A DNA stretch of 64,000 nt. Origin: Lineus longissimus. Taxonomy: Eukaryota > Nemertea > Pilidiophora > Heteronemertea > Lineidae. The notes below the pieces were generated by a model, which was not told where the DNA came from, made no database searches, and was given only the letters and a program-made list of their open reading frames with translations. The stretch lies in the NCBI RefSeq assembly GCF_910592395.1, contig NC_088325.1, positions 1 to 64,000 on the forward strand, in the 5' to 3' direction. Below, piece after piece: positions 47,981-60,300 of the stretch (the first letter of the stretch is position 1; every line of letters starts with the position of its first letter). Made by a program: the position numbers and the translations under genes.

Positions 47981-50900
47981 CTATTCTTTTATCCAATCAA
48001 AGAACCCAATCGTTTCAAGCTCCTTCTGCAACAGAACTCTCTTCTCTGCCGGTAGGGGGCGCAGGGGTAGTCGTGGCGGTCCAATGTCAAGGCCGATGAA
48101 GGTCATGAAGTCTCGTAGGATGAAACCAGTGCCTGATGAGAGAAAAGGGTTTGGCTGAATTGGCGAAAGGTTTAGGGAAACACAGGTTTAGGCTCCTGGA
48201 TTACTCCATACCAACTGGAGACTGAGATAGGATTAACCTCAACTAATACTGATCTCACATGTAGTTGTCATTTGCAGTCTGGACGGGTTCGGACAAGGTT
48301 GTCAAGTCTGGTGGTCCTTACGTCGTATATCAGAATAAAAGGTTGTTCACTTTTCAAAGGCTTCAACTCAGCACTTCTTTCTCCAAGCCACGCAGATACT
48401 GCATACGACAGAAAATGAGGCACAAAACAGCATCAAACGCAACCAGCGCTTTGATGCTTCCGTTGCTTTAACTTACTGTATTTCTTGTTGAGTCGGACAA
48501 TCTCGTTCAGCCTGAATTGTTCTTTCCTCGCCTCCTCCAAGTCGCCTCTCTCGAAGGCCGCTATCAGCCGGTGCGCTACCTGGGGCATGAAGTTGTAAAA
48601 CGCCCCAACCACGCCTTCACCTAAGCCGTAACCGAGGGCAGCAATGTGCATCTAAAGAAGAATGTGAAACTCCTGAACGACTGGCTGAGGCTGGCCAACG
48701 AAACTGTAATGACTGGCTGAGGCTGGTCAATGAAACTATAATGACCAGCTGAGGCTGGCCAACGAAACTGTAATGACTGGCTGAGGCTGGCCAATGAAAC
48801 TATAATGACTGGCTGAGGCTGGCCAACGAAACTGTAATGACTGGCTGAGGCTGGTCAATGAAACTGTAATGACTGGCTGAGGCTGGCCAACGAAACTTTA
48901 ATGACTGGCTGAGGCTGGTCAATGAAACTATAATGACTGGCTGAGGCTGGCCAACGAAACTGTAATGACTGGCTGAGGCTGGTCAATGAAACTATAATGA
49001 CCAGCTGAGGCTGGCCAACGAAACTGTAATGACTGGCTGAGGCTGGCCAACGAAACTGTAATGACTGGCTGAGGCTGGTCCACGAAACTGTAACGACCAG
49101 CTGAGGCTGGCCAACGAAACTGTAATGACTGCCTGAGGCTGGCCAACGAAACTGTAATGACTGGCTGAGGCTGGTCAATGAAACTGTAATGACTGGCTGA
49201 GGCTGGTCAATGAAACTATAATGACTGGCTGAGGCTGGTCAATGAAACTGTAATGACTGGCTGAGGCTGGTCAATGAAACTATAATGACTGGCTGAGGCT
49301 GGTCAATGAAACTATAATGACTGGCTGAGGCTGGTCAATGAAACTGTAATGACCAGCTGAGGCTGGCCAACGAAACTGTAATGACTGGCTGAGGCTGGTC
49401 CACGAAACTGTAACGACCAGCTGAGGCTGGCCAACGAAACTGTAATGACTGCCTGAGGCTGGCCAACGAAACTGTAATGACTGGCTGAGGCTGGTCAATG
49501 AAACTGTAATGACTGGCTGAGGCTGGTCAATGAAACTATAATGACTGGCTGAGGCTGGTCAACGAAACTGTAATGACTGGCTGAGGCTGGTCAATGAAAC
49601 TGTAATGGCTGGCTGAGGCTGGTCAATGAAACTATAATGACTGGCTGAGGCTGGTCAATGAAACTATAATGACTGGCTGAGGCTGGTCAATGAAACTGTA
49701 ATGACATGCTTGGGCTGGCCTATGAATCTTTAATGACATTCTGAGGCTGGTCAATGAAACTTTAATGACATGCTGGGGCTGGCCTATGAATCTTTAATGA
49801 CATGCTGAGGCTGGTCAATGAAACTTTAATGACAAGCTGGGGCTGGCCTATGAATCTTTAATGACATGCTGAGGCTGGTCAATGAAACTTTAATGACATG
49901 CTGGGGCTGGCCTATGAATCTTCAATGACATGCTGAGGCTGGCCAATGAAACTTTAATGACATGCTGGGGCTGGCCTATGAATCTTTAATGACATGCTAA
50001 GGCTGGCCTATGAAACTTTAATGACATGCTGGGGCTGGCCTATGAATCTTTAATGACATGCTGAGGCTGGCCTATGAAACTTTAATGACATGCTGGCGCT
50101 GGCCTATGAATCTTCGACACCTCTCAAAACATCAATCATGTTAAGGTTCGAAAGATTCGGTCCCTCGACCGGTTGCGGCTTGAACTCGGACGCGACGGGA
50201 CTAAGACAGTGCAGATGCGAGACTTTGACACATATGATTATTCCAAGTTCAGGGTCAGCGAGCTGAAAAAAGTGTTGTTGCCATGAGTTTGTTTTCCTTT
50301 GGAGTACCTATAAAGATAGACGACTTTACATTAAACCACGACTTCACATTAAACCATTATTTGATAACTGGCGAATGAACGAGATCAAAAAACATTTAAA
50401 CCAATGAAAAGCCGCGAAAAACTCACTTGGTCCCACCCTGACATCACTTGAAACCTCTTGTTATCAGAGTTAGCAACCGCTGATGCGTCCATGAAGTCAA
50501 GATCTGTAAACTTGGTCCCCACCAATGTCGGCATTTTGTCCTTCGCAAGTTCAAAGAAGTCGGCCATCTTGATGTTAACCTCAGTGAAGGAGGGAATGTG
50601 ATAGTAGAAGAATGGTAGGTTTGGAGCACAGGCGGCCACTTGTGCACAGAAGTCAACAATATCATCTGAAAGAGTCAACAAAGTTCCCATCTCAACATCA
50701 ACTCAACTGGTTCTCGGTCAAGGGAGATGGGGTTGTTTAATGGAAATGAAGGTGATGCGAGATTAAATGGAAGCTTCGCACACTGGCGGCGACTTGTTCA
50801 TGTGCAGGCGACATCGATCATCTCATAGAAGAAGCATTTTATCGTCACATCATTAAACGACCCTGGACGTGTGTCACCGCGCAATTAGACACTTGAGCCG

Positions 50901-53900
50901 ATGGCTCGCTGACAAGCAGATCTTACCTAATGCCATGTTTTTGTAGTACCATGGTGGCAGACAGGCGATGGCAGATGCTCCGATACTCTGCGCATGCGCA
51001 GCCTGAAGTTAAAAATCATACAATTAAATACTGCTGCCGTTCGTATTCTTTTCTTTGATTGCCACCTAACGTATTAAACAACGTGCAGGAGGATCCCGCC
51101 GGGGGGTTCCAGAGAAAAGAAGTTGGTTCTTACGTAAATATGTACATGTATCTTTGTGTTAACTGTTGGTAACTGTTAGCTCGGAGCGACTAGAGGCGAG
51201 GACAGCCAAGTCACCATCCCATGACCAAGCCCTTAGTATAACTGTTAGCTCGGAGCGACTAGAGGCGAGGACAGCCAAGTCACCACCCCATGACCAAGCC
51301 CTTAGTATAACTGTTAGCTCGGAGCAACGACAGCTAAGTCACCACCCCATGACCAAGCCCTTAGTATAACTGTTAGCTCGGAGCGACTAGAGGCGAGGAC
51401 AGCCAAGTCACCACCCCATGACCAAGCCCTTAGTATAACTGTTAGCTCGGAGCGACTAGAGGCGAGGACAGCCAAGTCACCACCCCATGACCAAGCCCTT
51501 AGTATGACTGTTAGCTCGGAGCAACTAGAGGCGAGGACAGCCAAGTCACCACCCCATGACCAAGCCCTTAGTATAACTGTTAGCTCGGAGCGACGACAGC
51601 CAAGTCACCACCCCATGACCAAGCCCTTAGTATGACTGTTAGCTCGGAGCGACGACAGCCAAGTGACAGTAGAACCTCTCTAATAAGGACACCCTCGGGA
51701 CTGACAAGTGCTGTCCTTAATAGAGAGGTATCCTGATTAGAGAAGTCAAATTGAATGGAAACAACCAATTTGGGACCAAAACTAGTGTCCTTAATAGAGA
51801 GGTTGTCCTTAATAGAGAGTTGTCCGCTAACAGAGGTTCCACTGTAGATTCAGCTTAAACTTGGTTATCAAAAAGTGAAAGCAGTGTCATGTCGCCTCAC
51901 ACTTACAAGTTGCTTGGCTTCGGGGAGGCTCGTACATCCGACCTGGATGATAACATTCTCTAACCTGCAACAACAAATCACTGGCTAATCTGACAAAGAA
52001 AAGTTGCGTCGATTCTCTTACATAAAAAGTTTTGTGTGATGAGGATTGTTTTTCAAAGATTATTCGGTCAATAGCCCATTGCAGGGGTTGGTGTAGCGTT
52101 AAAACCGCGGGTACGAGATTGCCAAATGACCCGGTCGGTCCCGGTAGCAAACTTGAACCATGTGACAGACAAGACAAAATTCATGGCTGCAGAAGTTCAG
52201 ATGTGCCTTGTTATGCACCTACTTTCCTCTGCCCGCTTTCACCCATCTCACGGCTGACTGCTTCCTCTCTTCGAGTGATAGAGATGGGCCTTCACCTGTG
52301 GTGCCGTTCACTGGAATAAAGAACCATCAAGACCGCTTTAATGTCATCTCATTCCTTGAGGAAGAACGCAGCATTTTCACAGCTCACAAAACAGGAAGGA
52401 ATATTTGAGTGACGGGAAAATAACACTTTGAGTAGAGACCGGATTCTGATTCGTCTTATATAAACTCAGTGATGGCGAAACGTCGCATGTACTCACCATA
52501 GACATTTAACACTTTATTCTTGTGGAGCAGGTCAACATAGGCGTCTATTTTGTCAAGATCCACATCTCTGAAATAACAAGGTAGGCCTATTGGTCTCTGT
52601 AGCTATTAGGCCATGGGACGAGTGTGAAAAATGTGAAGTTCCGTTTGAAAAATTAGCGGGCAAATTGAAAACAGCCGTTTTTGGGTAATATGGGGGTGCT
52701 GATTTCAAAAATCAATTTTTCTCCCGTGTAAAGTTGCACATTAAGTCAGAAATGAGACCCTTAATAGGGCCTAATGGTCCCAAAGAAGGGGTCAAAAAGT
52801 TGATGTCATCGAAACATGTCAACATGGGTATCAAAATGAAGGTCTATGGGTTTGGCCCCCTTAACGAACCGTGGGACCCCCCAGGGAGGGTCAAAAAGGG
52901 CAAAAGTGGAAACTTTGACCGCCTCCCATGAGCTTCATGGGCACCGCATGTGGATAAAAACTGTTTTATTCGACAGTACTCACATAGACCTTTTCAGAGA
53001 TACCCATGACGACACCCTTGGGCAAAAGGTTTTCGAGATCTTAAATTTGGAGCCTAAAAAGGGGTCAAAATTACTATCTCGGCAACCCTTACCCCGAGAG
53101 TGTGGTCATGGGTATCATTTTGAAGGTCTATACGATTACTGTCAAATAAAACAGTTTTTATCCATTTATAATTATAGTCCCTATGAAGATCGTGGGACAG
53201 GGTCAAAGTAACCACTTTTGCCCTTTTTGACCCTCCCTGGGGGGTCTGTTAAGGGGGCCAAAAACTATGCAATGTTAAAGTACCCCCATAGACCTTCATT
53301 TTGAATCCCATGTTGACATGCTTCGATGACATCAACTTTTTGACCCCTACTTTGGGACCATAAGGCCCTATTAAGGGTCTCATTTCTGACTTAATGTGCA
53401 ACTTTACGCGGGAGAAAAATTGATTTTTGAAATCAGCACCCCCATATTACCCAAAAACGACTGTTTTCAATTTGCCCGCTAATTTGTCAAACGGAATCCT
53501 TTTTCTAGACACATTTTTGCCACTCGTCCCATGGCCTATATGCATCTTACTCCATCATTGGAAAAGTCTATTCAGCGCATTTAAGACAACGAGTTCCTCT
53601 CGGACTTGATATTCAATCAGAGATAACAGAGTGGTGACATCCGATTGTCTTGCCATTGTCATGATCTAACGATTAAGATAAGATAAGATAAGACAAGATA
53701 AGATAAGCTTCATTTTCATCGGTATGTGATGCATATGAAAACGTTATCACAATATTCATTAGGGTAATACAATGTGGATATTAAAAGAACAGCCTAACAG
53801 GCTATTTGAATACTACAACTTTTATAAGCTTATCGGTTGTACCACGAGACAAGGTCACTTCGCGACGGCATAGATAAACAACAATGTACGCTACCTTTCA

Positions 53901-54532
53901 TAGATTCTCAATGACAATGCATTAATTGTGTTATTATTCTGATGAAGTCACCGAGCGTATCTTAATTTATCCCGGTGTAAAAGAAATGCAAGTCCCCCCC
54001 CCCCCCCCGGAATCTAAGTCTGGTCCTTTTGTTAAAGTGAATAGAGTCGCCGAGTTCCTTTGCCAAAGATTGTGGAGCTAAACCATCAACCACATTCGTT
54101 GACAATACACAGCTATTGTATGGAGTCCTGCAATCCTAGGACGTCCATTCCTTTCACACCTGTCAGGTGAAGGCTGACTTACCCATTTTCCTTATAAGGG
54201 GTGTAAGGTGGTGAAATTAACCCCTTGACGCGATAGTTCTGAAAAATGGCACAGAAATCCATTATGCATAGACAAATTCGAAGAAGACGAATCAGTGCCA
54301 AAAACAAATCAAATGCGAGGCAATACCGCTGGAAGTTCAGCACCATATGATCCCCTTGTACAAGTTGTAGCATGGAGGTAAATCTTATTTATACCTCCAT
54401 GGTTGTAGGCAGGACAGGGTTCAAGGCTGGCTTTGGCCCGCTCCTGCCTCTGAATTAAATGGATAACATTTGGGTAGGATCATTAGGATTTTGATGTATA
54501 ACTATAAAAGCACTTACCCGAATGGCAGCCAT
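47981..54532 (-). CDS. npl: N-acetylneuraminate lyase (sialic acid aldolase)
   Basis: Cytosolic class I aldolase that splits N-acetylneuraminate into pyruvate and N-acetylmannosamine, in sialic-acid catabolism. Nine exons: 54532-54518, 54238-54183, 52567-52497, 52310-52223, 51964-51907, 51002-50927, 50665-50427, 48651-48477, 48132-47981. All have GT-AG ends and the phases match, giving 309 residues (human NPL is 320). The DHDPS/NAL-family substrate motif VNGTTGEG is at residues 48-55. FFYYHIP carries Tyr143, and GTKFTD carries the Schiff-base Lys173, the same numbers as in human NPL. C-terminal RLPLRP(L) and the SGWDQ...GVVGAFYN segment also match the family. The ATG at 54532 gives MAAIR before NYRVKGLISPP; this five-codon first exon is the least certain part. 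Introns hold a 32/64-bp array, a 69-bp array, a short MITE and a 0.9-kb fold-back element. A TIR-bounded element lies 140 bp upstream. Confidence 0.95.
48670..50113. repeat. 32-bp minisatellite passing into a 64-bp dimer array (NPL intron 7)
   Basis: About 32 units of 32 bp (core AATGACTGGCTGAGGCTGG) span 48670-49700. From about 49700 to 50113 the array becomes an alternating dimer of 64 bp: one half has GAGGCTGGTCAATGAAACTT, the other GGGGCTGGCCTATGAATCTT. This is a visible change from monomeric to higher-order organisation. Confidence 0.9.
51171..51664. repeat. 69-bp minisatellite (NPL intron 5)
   Basis: About eight units of up to 69 bp starting AACTGTTAGCTCGGAGCGAC. At least three units lack the TAGAGGCGAG part and are shorter. 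It abuts the MITE that starts at 51666. Confidence 0.9.
51666..51845. mobile_element. Short MITE with pogo-like inverted ends
   Basis: About 180 bp bounded by ACAGTAGAACCTCT and the inverse of ACAGTGGAACCTCT, followed inside by imperfect AATAAGGACA/TTAGCGGACA. The body repeats GTCCTTAATAGAGAG. The termini look like pogo/Tigger-type (Tc1/mariner) ends, but a clean TA target duplication is not obvious. It lies in NPL intron 5. Confidence 0.6.
52607..53538. mobile_element. 932-bp fold-back element with ~300-bp inverted arms (NPL intron 2)
   Basis: Left arm 52607-52916 and right arm about 53213-53538 are inverted copies, from TAGGCCATGGGACGAGTG at the left edge to its reverse complement at the right. 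Shared blocks include TTAGCGGGCAAATTGAAAAC, GTTGCACATTAAGTCAGAAA and GACCCTCCCTGG. Arms are diverged by small indels and substitutions. The centre has no coding capacity. Transcribed in NPL pre-mRNA, it would form a long hairpin. Confidence 0.85.
53675..53707. repeat. AGATA pentanucleotide microsatellite
   Basis: Six or so AGATA units with one AGACA variant, in NPL intron 1-2 territory. Confidence 0.85.
53995..54008. repeat. C14 tract
   Basis: C homopolymer in NPL intron 2. Confidence 0.85.
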
Positions 54533-54674
54533 TGTCAAATCCCATGCACACACCTGACGTTGTAGGTCAAGGCCTTATCGAGTTACCACATAATATCAGA
54601 ACTTCCCCAATCGACTAGTTAGGCCTCGTCTCCCAATGCATTGCTACACAAAAGGATTCCTACAGTACTTGTGT

Positions 54675-55038
54675 TATGGGCCGTGAAAACCGCAAAAAAT
54701 ATATACATTTTTTTTATGGGCCGTGAAAACCGCAAAAAATATGTACATGTTTTTGTAAGCGGTCGTCGCTCGCGCAAACTTGTCTTGCATGTTTTTGTGA
54801 AAGAGGACGTCGGCGAACGCGGTCGTATATCAAAACAGACGTTGGGTGGCGCTCGAGACGGGTCATCCTATTTAGCGTCCAGTGGCGACCAGTGGCGTCC
54901 AACGCGAAATAATAGGGTGTATATGGTTAAAAATGTTTTCAAGCTCCTAAAACACTTTCACGATCTTAGTATTGTCCAGCAAAAGTACTGGACGCCATGT
55001 TTGTTTTAGCATATTTTTTGCGGTTTTCACGGCCCATA
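54675..55038. mobile_element. 364-bp MITE-like element upstream of NPL
   Basis: Bounded by TATGGGCCGTGAAAACCGCA on the left and its exact reverse complement on the right (TGCGGTTTTCACGGCCCATA). The left end is duplicated 41 bp further in, at about 54716. No transposase is encoded. It lies about 140 bp upstream of the NPL start codon, so it may carry or disturb promoter sequence. Target duplication not clear. Confidence 0.7.
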
Positions 55039-55379
55039 TTGTGTGCCAACAGCCAAGAATATCGGAGATGAAATGCTTTTTTTCTCACGTCGGACTACGA
55101 TCTACTGTTACACCGGGTAGATCTAAAATACAGACTTTGCTAATTAAAACTGGACTATGCTGGGTTAGGGTTATACTCAATAGGTTGGTTAGTGGGTCTC
55201 CGGTTCTCGCCGCAAATGATGAAGCACCCGGAATCAGTTTGTGCTGCAGTTTGAAAAGTTTGGGTGCGGGGTATGAAAATGATAATAGGCCTAATGAACA
55301 TTTTGACATCTGTACAATACATGGATGATTAGATAACAAGATAAGGAAGAAGAAAAAAAGAGAAAACTGCAGCAGATTC

Positions 55380-55445
55380 ACCGGGAGTCGAACCCGTGAC
55401 CAGCCGATCCACAGTCAAACACTCTTAGCGCTGAACCGTCAAGGC
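55380..55445 (-). mobile_element. tRNA-derived SINE head (minus strand)
   Basis: On the minus strand GGTTCAGCGCTAAGAG (A-box region, 55422-55437) is followed by a T-arm-like CGGGTTCGACTCCCG with B box GGTTCGACTCC (55384-55394). The variable region between them lacks a complete cloverleaf, and an A/T- and CT-rich tail follows towards 55340. A SINE is more likely than a functional tRNA gene. Confidence 0.55.
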
Positions 55446-55452
55446 TTTTATG

Positions 55453-55742
55453 TTGATAGAGGATCTATTTGATGGTTGGAGAAATTAAGAGACATTGTCA
55501 AGGTGAAGCCTTATGCCTATGGGTGCTCCAGCATCTATTAGATAGGGTTCAATCCAAAGATAAATAAGATTTATTAAAAATATACATGACTAAGATGTAT
55601 GGATGATAGAGGATCTATTAGATGGTTGGCGCAAAGAAATAAAAAGAAATTGTCAAGGTGAAGTCTTATGGATGCTCCAGCATCTGTTAGATAGGGTTCA
55701 AGACAAAGATAAATAAGATTTATTAAAAATATACATGTATGA
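55453..55742. repeat. ~150-bp direct duplication
   Basis: Two diverged copies starting near GATAGAGGATCTATT at 55456 and 55606. Both include GGGTGCTCCAGCATCT-like and AAGATTTATTAAAAATATAC sequences. The second copy has lost a few bases. Confidence 0.8.
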
Positions 55743-56782
55743 CAGATGGTGGTAGGAAATAAAGAAAAAGTATTTTTAAAAACATAATCCTATTTACTAT
55801 GTAATCAAGTATGCTGTATGAGATTATCCCCCATCCGTACAGACGTCCGATCATAGCATACCCGACCGTGCGCAGTGACCCCTACATCCTGCCACTGATG
55901 GTGAATATTCTATAACGAGTGAAGGGTCTAACGAGTGAAGGGTCTAACAAGCTCGTGAGCTACAGCTTCTCCACCTATCGTTACAAAATCAAATCAAGTT
56001 ATTCGTTACCGCGTTCTGATTGGATGTTAAAAATACACCCTGGGAATCCCAACTTTATCCGGAAGCACTTTTTGGAGCCCACTTTTTTAATTCTCTGTAA
56101 ATCAGTGCTTTTTGTGGGTAATCTGGAGCAAGGAAAGGTTCGTTATCGAGGTCTGTTTAAAGTTAAAGAAGTAGCGAAAACATTTATCGTCGAAAAATTT
56201 AAAATTGGGTCTCAATTGGTCAGTTTTGGGTCTTGTGTAGCCAATACTTTCATTGTTAATGTTTATAATATTCAATATTGGGCCATTGTTGGCCTGGTCT
56301 GGTCTGGTCTGAATTGTAGGTTACATTACCACACTGTAAATCTATATAATGGCATTATTTAAGACAGGAACTTTTTCCTAACAACTCGCTCGAACCTAAT
56401 ATTTGCAGGGCAGGAAGACCTCACCCACATCATAAATCCATAGATAGAAGGTTTGAGTTTGACAGTTTTGAGTCGTAGCCATGATAATTTCAGTCTGAAA
56501 TCATTGACTTCAGTTCAACGACTTAGGGGTTGTTTTTGTCTCTGATTCATCCGTCCCCAACATTTAAGGGCTTACTAACTGGTTAAATGGATCCATCAAT
56601 CCACGCTGGTGAACATATCATATCAGGCTCAAAGTTCAGGCATTAGAATGGTCTGCAGAAACTAAGGAACTACTATAGCAAGTATAGATCAATACTTGTA
56701 ACTACTGATTGCACAGATACTTTCAAAGTTAGCTGCCCTGTTGGGCAGTGACACCATGCATTGCTTTCTAAAAGTTATTAGT
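55743..56782. other. No gene recognised between NPL and the TIR gene
   Basis: A plus-strand open frame at 55919-56362 (147 codons) has no ATG at its start and no recognised domain. A small 16-bp direct repeat TAACGAGTGAAGGGTC lies at about 55914-55945. Confidence 0.4.
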
Positions 56783-57262
56783 CTATTAGTGATGCAGAGT
56801 CTTCAGCGACTTGGCACCCGGGCACAACACTCGTTTCATTAGTGATGCAGAGTCTTCAGCGACTTGGCACCCGGGCACAACACTTGTTTCATTAGTGATG
56901 CAGAGTCTTCAGCGACTTGGCACCCGGGCACAACACTCGTTTCATTAGTGATGCAGAGTCTTCAGCGACTTGGCACCCGGGCACAACACTTGTTTCATTA
57001 GTGATGCAGAGTCTTCAGCGACTTGGCACCCGGGCACAACACTCGTTTCATTAGTGATGCAGAGTCTTCAGCGACTTGGCACCCGGGCACAACACTCGTT
57101 TCATTAGTGATGCAGAGTCTTCAGCGACTTGGCACCCGGGCACAACACTCGTTTCATTAGTGATGCAGAGTCTTCAGCGACTTGGCACCCGGGCACAACA
57201 CTCGTTTCATTAGTGATGCAGAGTCTTCAGCGACTTGGCACCCGGGCACAACACTCGTTTCA
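56783..57262. repeat. 53-bp minisatellite directly upstream of the TIR gene
   Basis: Nine near-identical 53-bp units with GTCTTCAGCGACTTGGCACC and CGGGCACAACAC. They differ mainly at CTCGTTT/CTTGTTT. The array ends 57 bp before the TIR-gene start codon, so it lies in the promoter or 5' UTR. Confidence 0.95.
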
Positions 57263-57319
57263 TTTAATTCAGGCATGCACTGCCATTATAATCTTTTATC
57301 TTTTATTCAGTGAGTAAAG

Positions 57320-60300
57320 ATGCCTATCACATCAGAGCGTGAGGTGCGAGGAGAGTCGGAGGATGACAAGGAGAAGGTTCACAAACAGTTTGAAACCTAC
57401 AACAAGAAGTTCAATAGAGTTCAAAAGGTAGATGGGACAGTTCACAATGTGCTTGCTTTTATAACATAATAGGACATGCGTCATTGCAGTTGGTATCAAA
57501 ATGATATCTGTGAGACAGGAACAACCAAAGTGTGAAGAATTCTCTTCTTTTGTTGTATAAGAGACAGAAAGAGTTTTCATGTAAATTTTGTATCCAATTA
57601 TTTACAGAAATATACCGATTTCATGGAATTCCGGTCGTTTAAACACATATCATGCGATATCCCATGTCTTGGTAACATCAAGAGAGATGATAGGTTGGCT
57701 GTATTTGATAAACAATCTACTGATGGGTGAGTCTCGAGAACACAACGCAAGCTAGATGTCAAAACATCAGTAATTAACCTTGTCATGTTCGCCTGATGAA
57801 AACATTTTGTCAGAGACTGAGTTCTGCCATGAACTGCCTTGCCTGGGAAAGATCAAGAGGGGGAGAGGTTGGCAACAAAGCAAACACTTTTACCAAGGAA
57901 CCGTGTAGGTCCACATGAAGCCTGGCTTCCAGGTAGTTACCCCTGCTCTGTAGGCGTTAGTGTTAACACGCCACACACACCACTGACATCTTTAACGTTG
58001 TGTATATTTTGTGGTAAAAAGAGTTGTCTAATGAATCCTCTAGAGTAGACAGTCAGGGTGGTATAGATATATTTATACTTTCAGTACTGGCTGCCTGACG
58101 TTCCATCAATTCCAAAAGGCAGTGAACATGCTCGCAGACTTAGAGGTTCAATATCGTTCAAAACTGAATGAGTCAAATCAGGCCCCTGCTAGAGAGGACA
58201 TCAAGATGCAAGTGCGTGAAGAAATCCTGCAACTTAATCCAAATAACGTAAGTTGTTATATGTATAAATGAAAATACTGTGTTCTGGTAGGTTAAAAGAC
58301 AACATTGGTTGAACTGATGCTGCAAGACATGGTGAGATAACAGCGGGGGGGGGGGGGCTTTGAATTCATTACCGTAAATGATTCTTGGGTATAAGATTCA
58401 TCTCCATTCCTGTTACTGCCAAAGATGAAATATCTAATCAAGTTGAGCCCTTGTCCCAAGCCAAAGTGTCTTCATGGTCCTAGTATCAATTTAATGCTGC
58501 CTGCTGAAACACTTAACCCTTTAGGCACCGTACCTCCAAAACCAGCCGGCTTCTCCTGTTCCATCTAAAAACTAGGCTAGGAACAAGTAAGACTGTCTTT
58601 GGTGTTTCCTTTGGTCCTCCTAGGAACACATTGCAAGTTGATTTTGTATATTGGTATATTGATATTGTATATTTGTATATGGTCCTGAAATTATTTCGCA
58701 AATTTCGCAATGAAAATTTTTGTGGTCGAGGTCAGCCATGCATACCCAGAAGTAAGACTCATTAATTTGCGTTTAAATAGCTGGGAATCTGGTTAGTTAT
58801 GTGTTATGGCAGCACTATGGATCTTTATCTATATACTGAAATTAGCCTCCATTATGTTTTTAGGTTCGTCAGTGGTTTAAGTCTATGCTGAACTTAATCG
58901 TTGACAACGAGCCCTCCATCAGCAGGGTGGCATCTGGTACGGGAAACACCCTGAAGATGATTGGGAAAACCTCTGTGGAGATGCTGGGCCATGTTGGCAC
59001 TGCAGTGACCTGGATCGGACCAGCCGTCAAGCTGCTTGAGATAATCTGGAGGCGGATCACAGCCCTTGATGAGATAACCGATGACTTGGTCAAGTTTGTT
59101 GATACGTTGTCATATTTGACAGAAACTATTGAGTTTATTGACGAGTCATCCCTCTACAAAACAAACATGATGAAGAATCGCATAAAAGGGTTAGAGAAAA
59201 TGTTGAAAACGGCAGAAGCTCTTTTCAACGATGTTGAAGAGAACGGAAACAATAAAGTGAAGAAGTTTTTCTCCGCAAAGGAGAATCAGAAACGACTTCA
59301 AGATATGGAAGAGGATTTGACCAAATGGATCAGTCAGACTTACTTTATCCAGCTCGCTGAGAACCAGGAGCTGACTATTGAGCTTCAGAGCCAACAACAA
59401 GTCATGCAGAAGGATTTGACTGAGTTTATCTCAGGTATTGATGATTCCTCAGATCTTGGAACAAACCTTTGGGGCCCAGGGGCTCAAGTGGGTCTCCTGT
59501 CATATGCAAGTTTAAGGCTGGTTGGAAAAAAATTTGGCATCCTGAGGAAATTACCTCCTATTTAAAGGGGTACGCCATTGGTAATTACTTGTGGTCCAGT
59601 TAAATAGAAATCCACTCATACACAATGCCGTAGTGCAGTTATTGTGAATACAAATTTGTTTAAACTTGGTATTCATAGTATTTGTCAGTCTACATAACGG
59701 CAATGTTGACATTTCTATTTAGTACGTTTTTCTGCAATTGGACATTTTTAAATTCAATTACAAATTCAAAAGTTTTAACAAACCGCGTAGGCATTTAAGT
59801 ATGTAATTTTTTATTTATAAGTTTTTGGTTCAATTTAATATGCTCAAAGTTCATTTCTCTTTTTCAGAGAATCGTTCCCGCTGGAAGGAGCTTAAAAAAG
59901 TATTATCTTTGAGTGCCAGTAGGTATCGTTTGTTCATGACTGTTGGGTTAGGACTGTTCTTTCAGAGTGAATGTTCAATGGATGTCATGATGCCCGACAC
60001 ATTGTTATTTTAAAATTTCGATTCTGACAGGGATTCGGTGGAAGGATTCTGATAGGGATTGAGTGGAAGTGGGTTTTTAAGTCTACACGCCATCTGTGGC
60101 ATAAGTAATGGCCACTGCCAGTCCTAAATCGTGTTACTTCACCTTAAAGATGGACTATAGTCAGTAGGCAGTGAGTCGAATAAGTGGTCTGCAGGTGACT
60201 GATCTGCACATTTAGGTGACAGGATCTGGTTGGATTTGATGATAACATGTTTCTTTAATAAGAGTGAACAGTGCTGAGTGGGATTTCACACAACCACTGA

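Noticed and set aside
55919-56362. 147-codon plus-strand open frame
   Set aside because: No ATG at the start, no recognised domain and no supporting splice sites.
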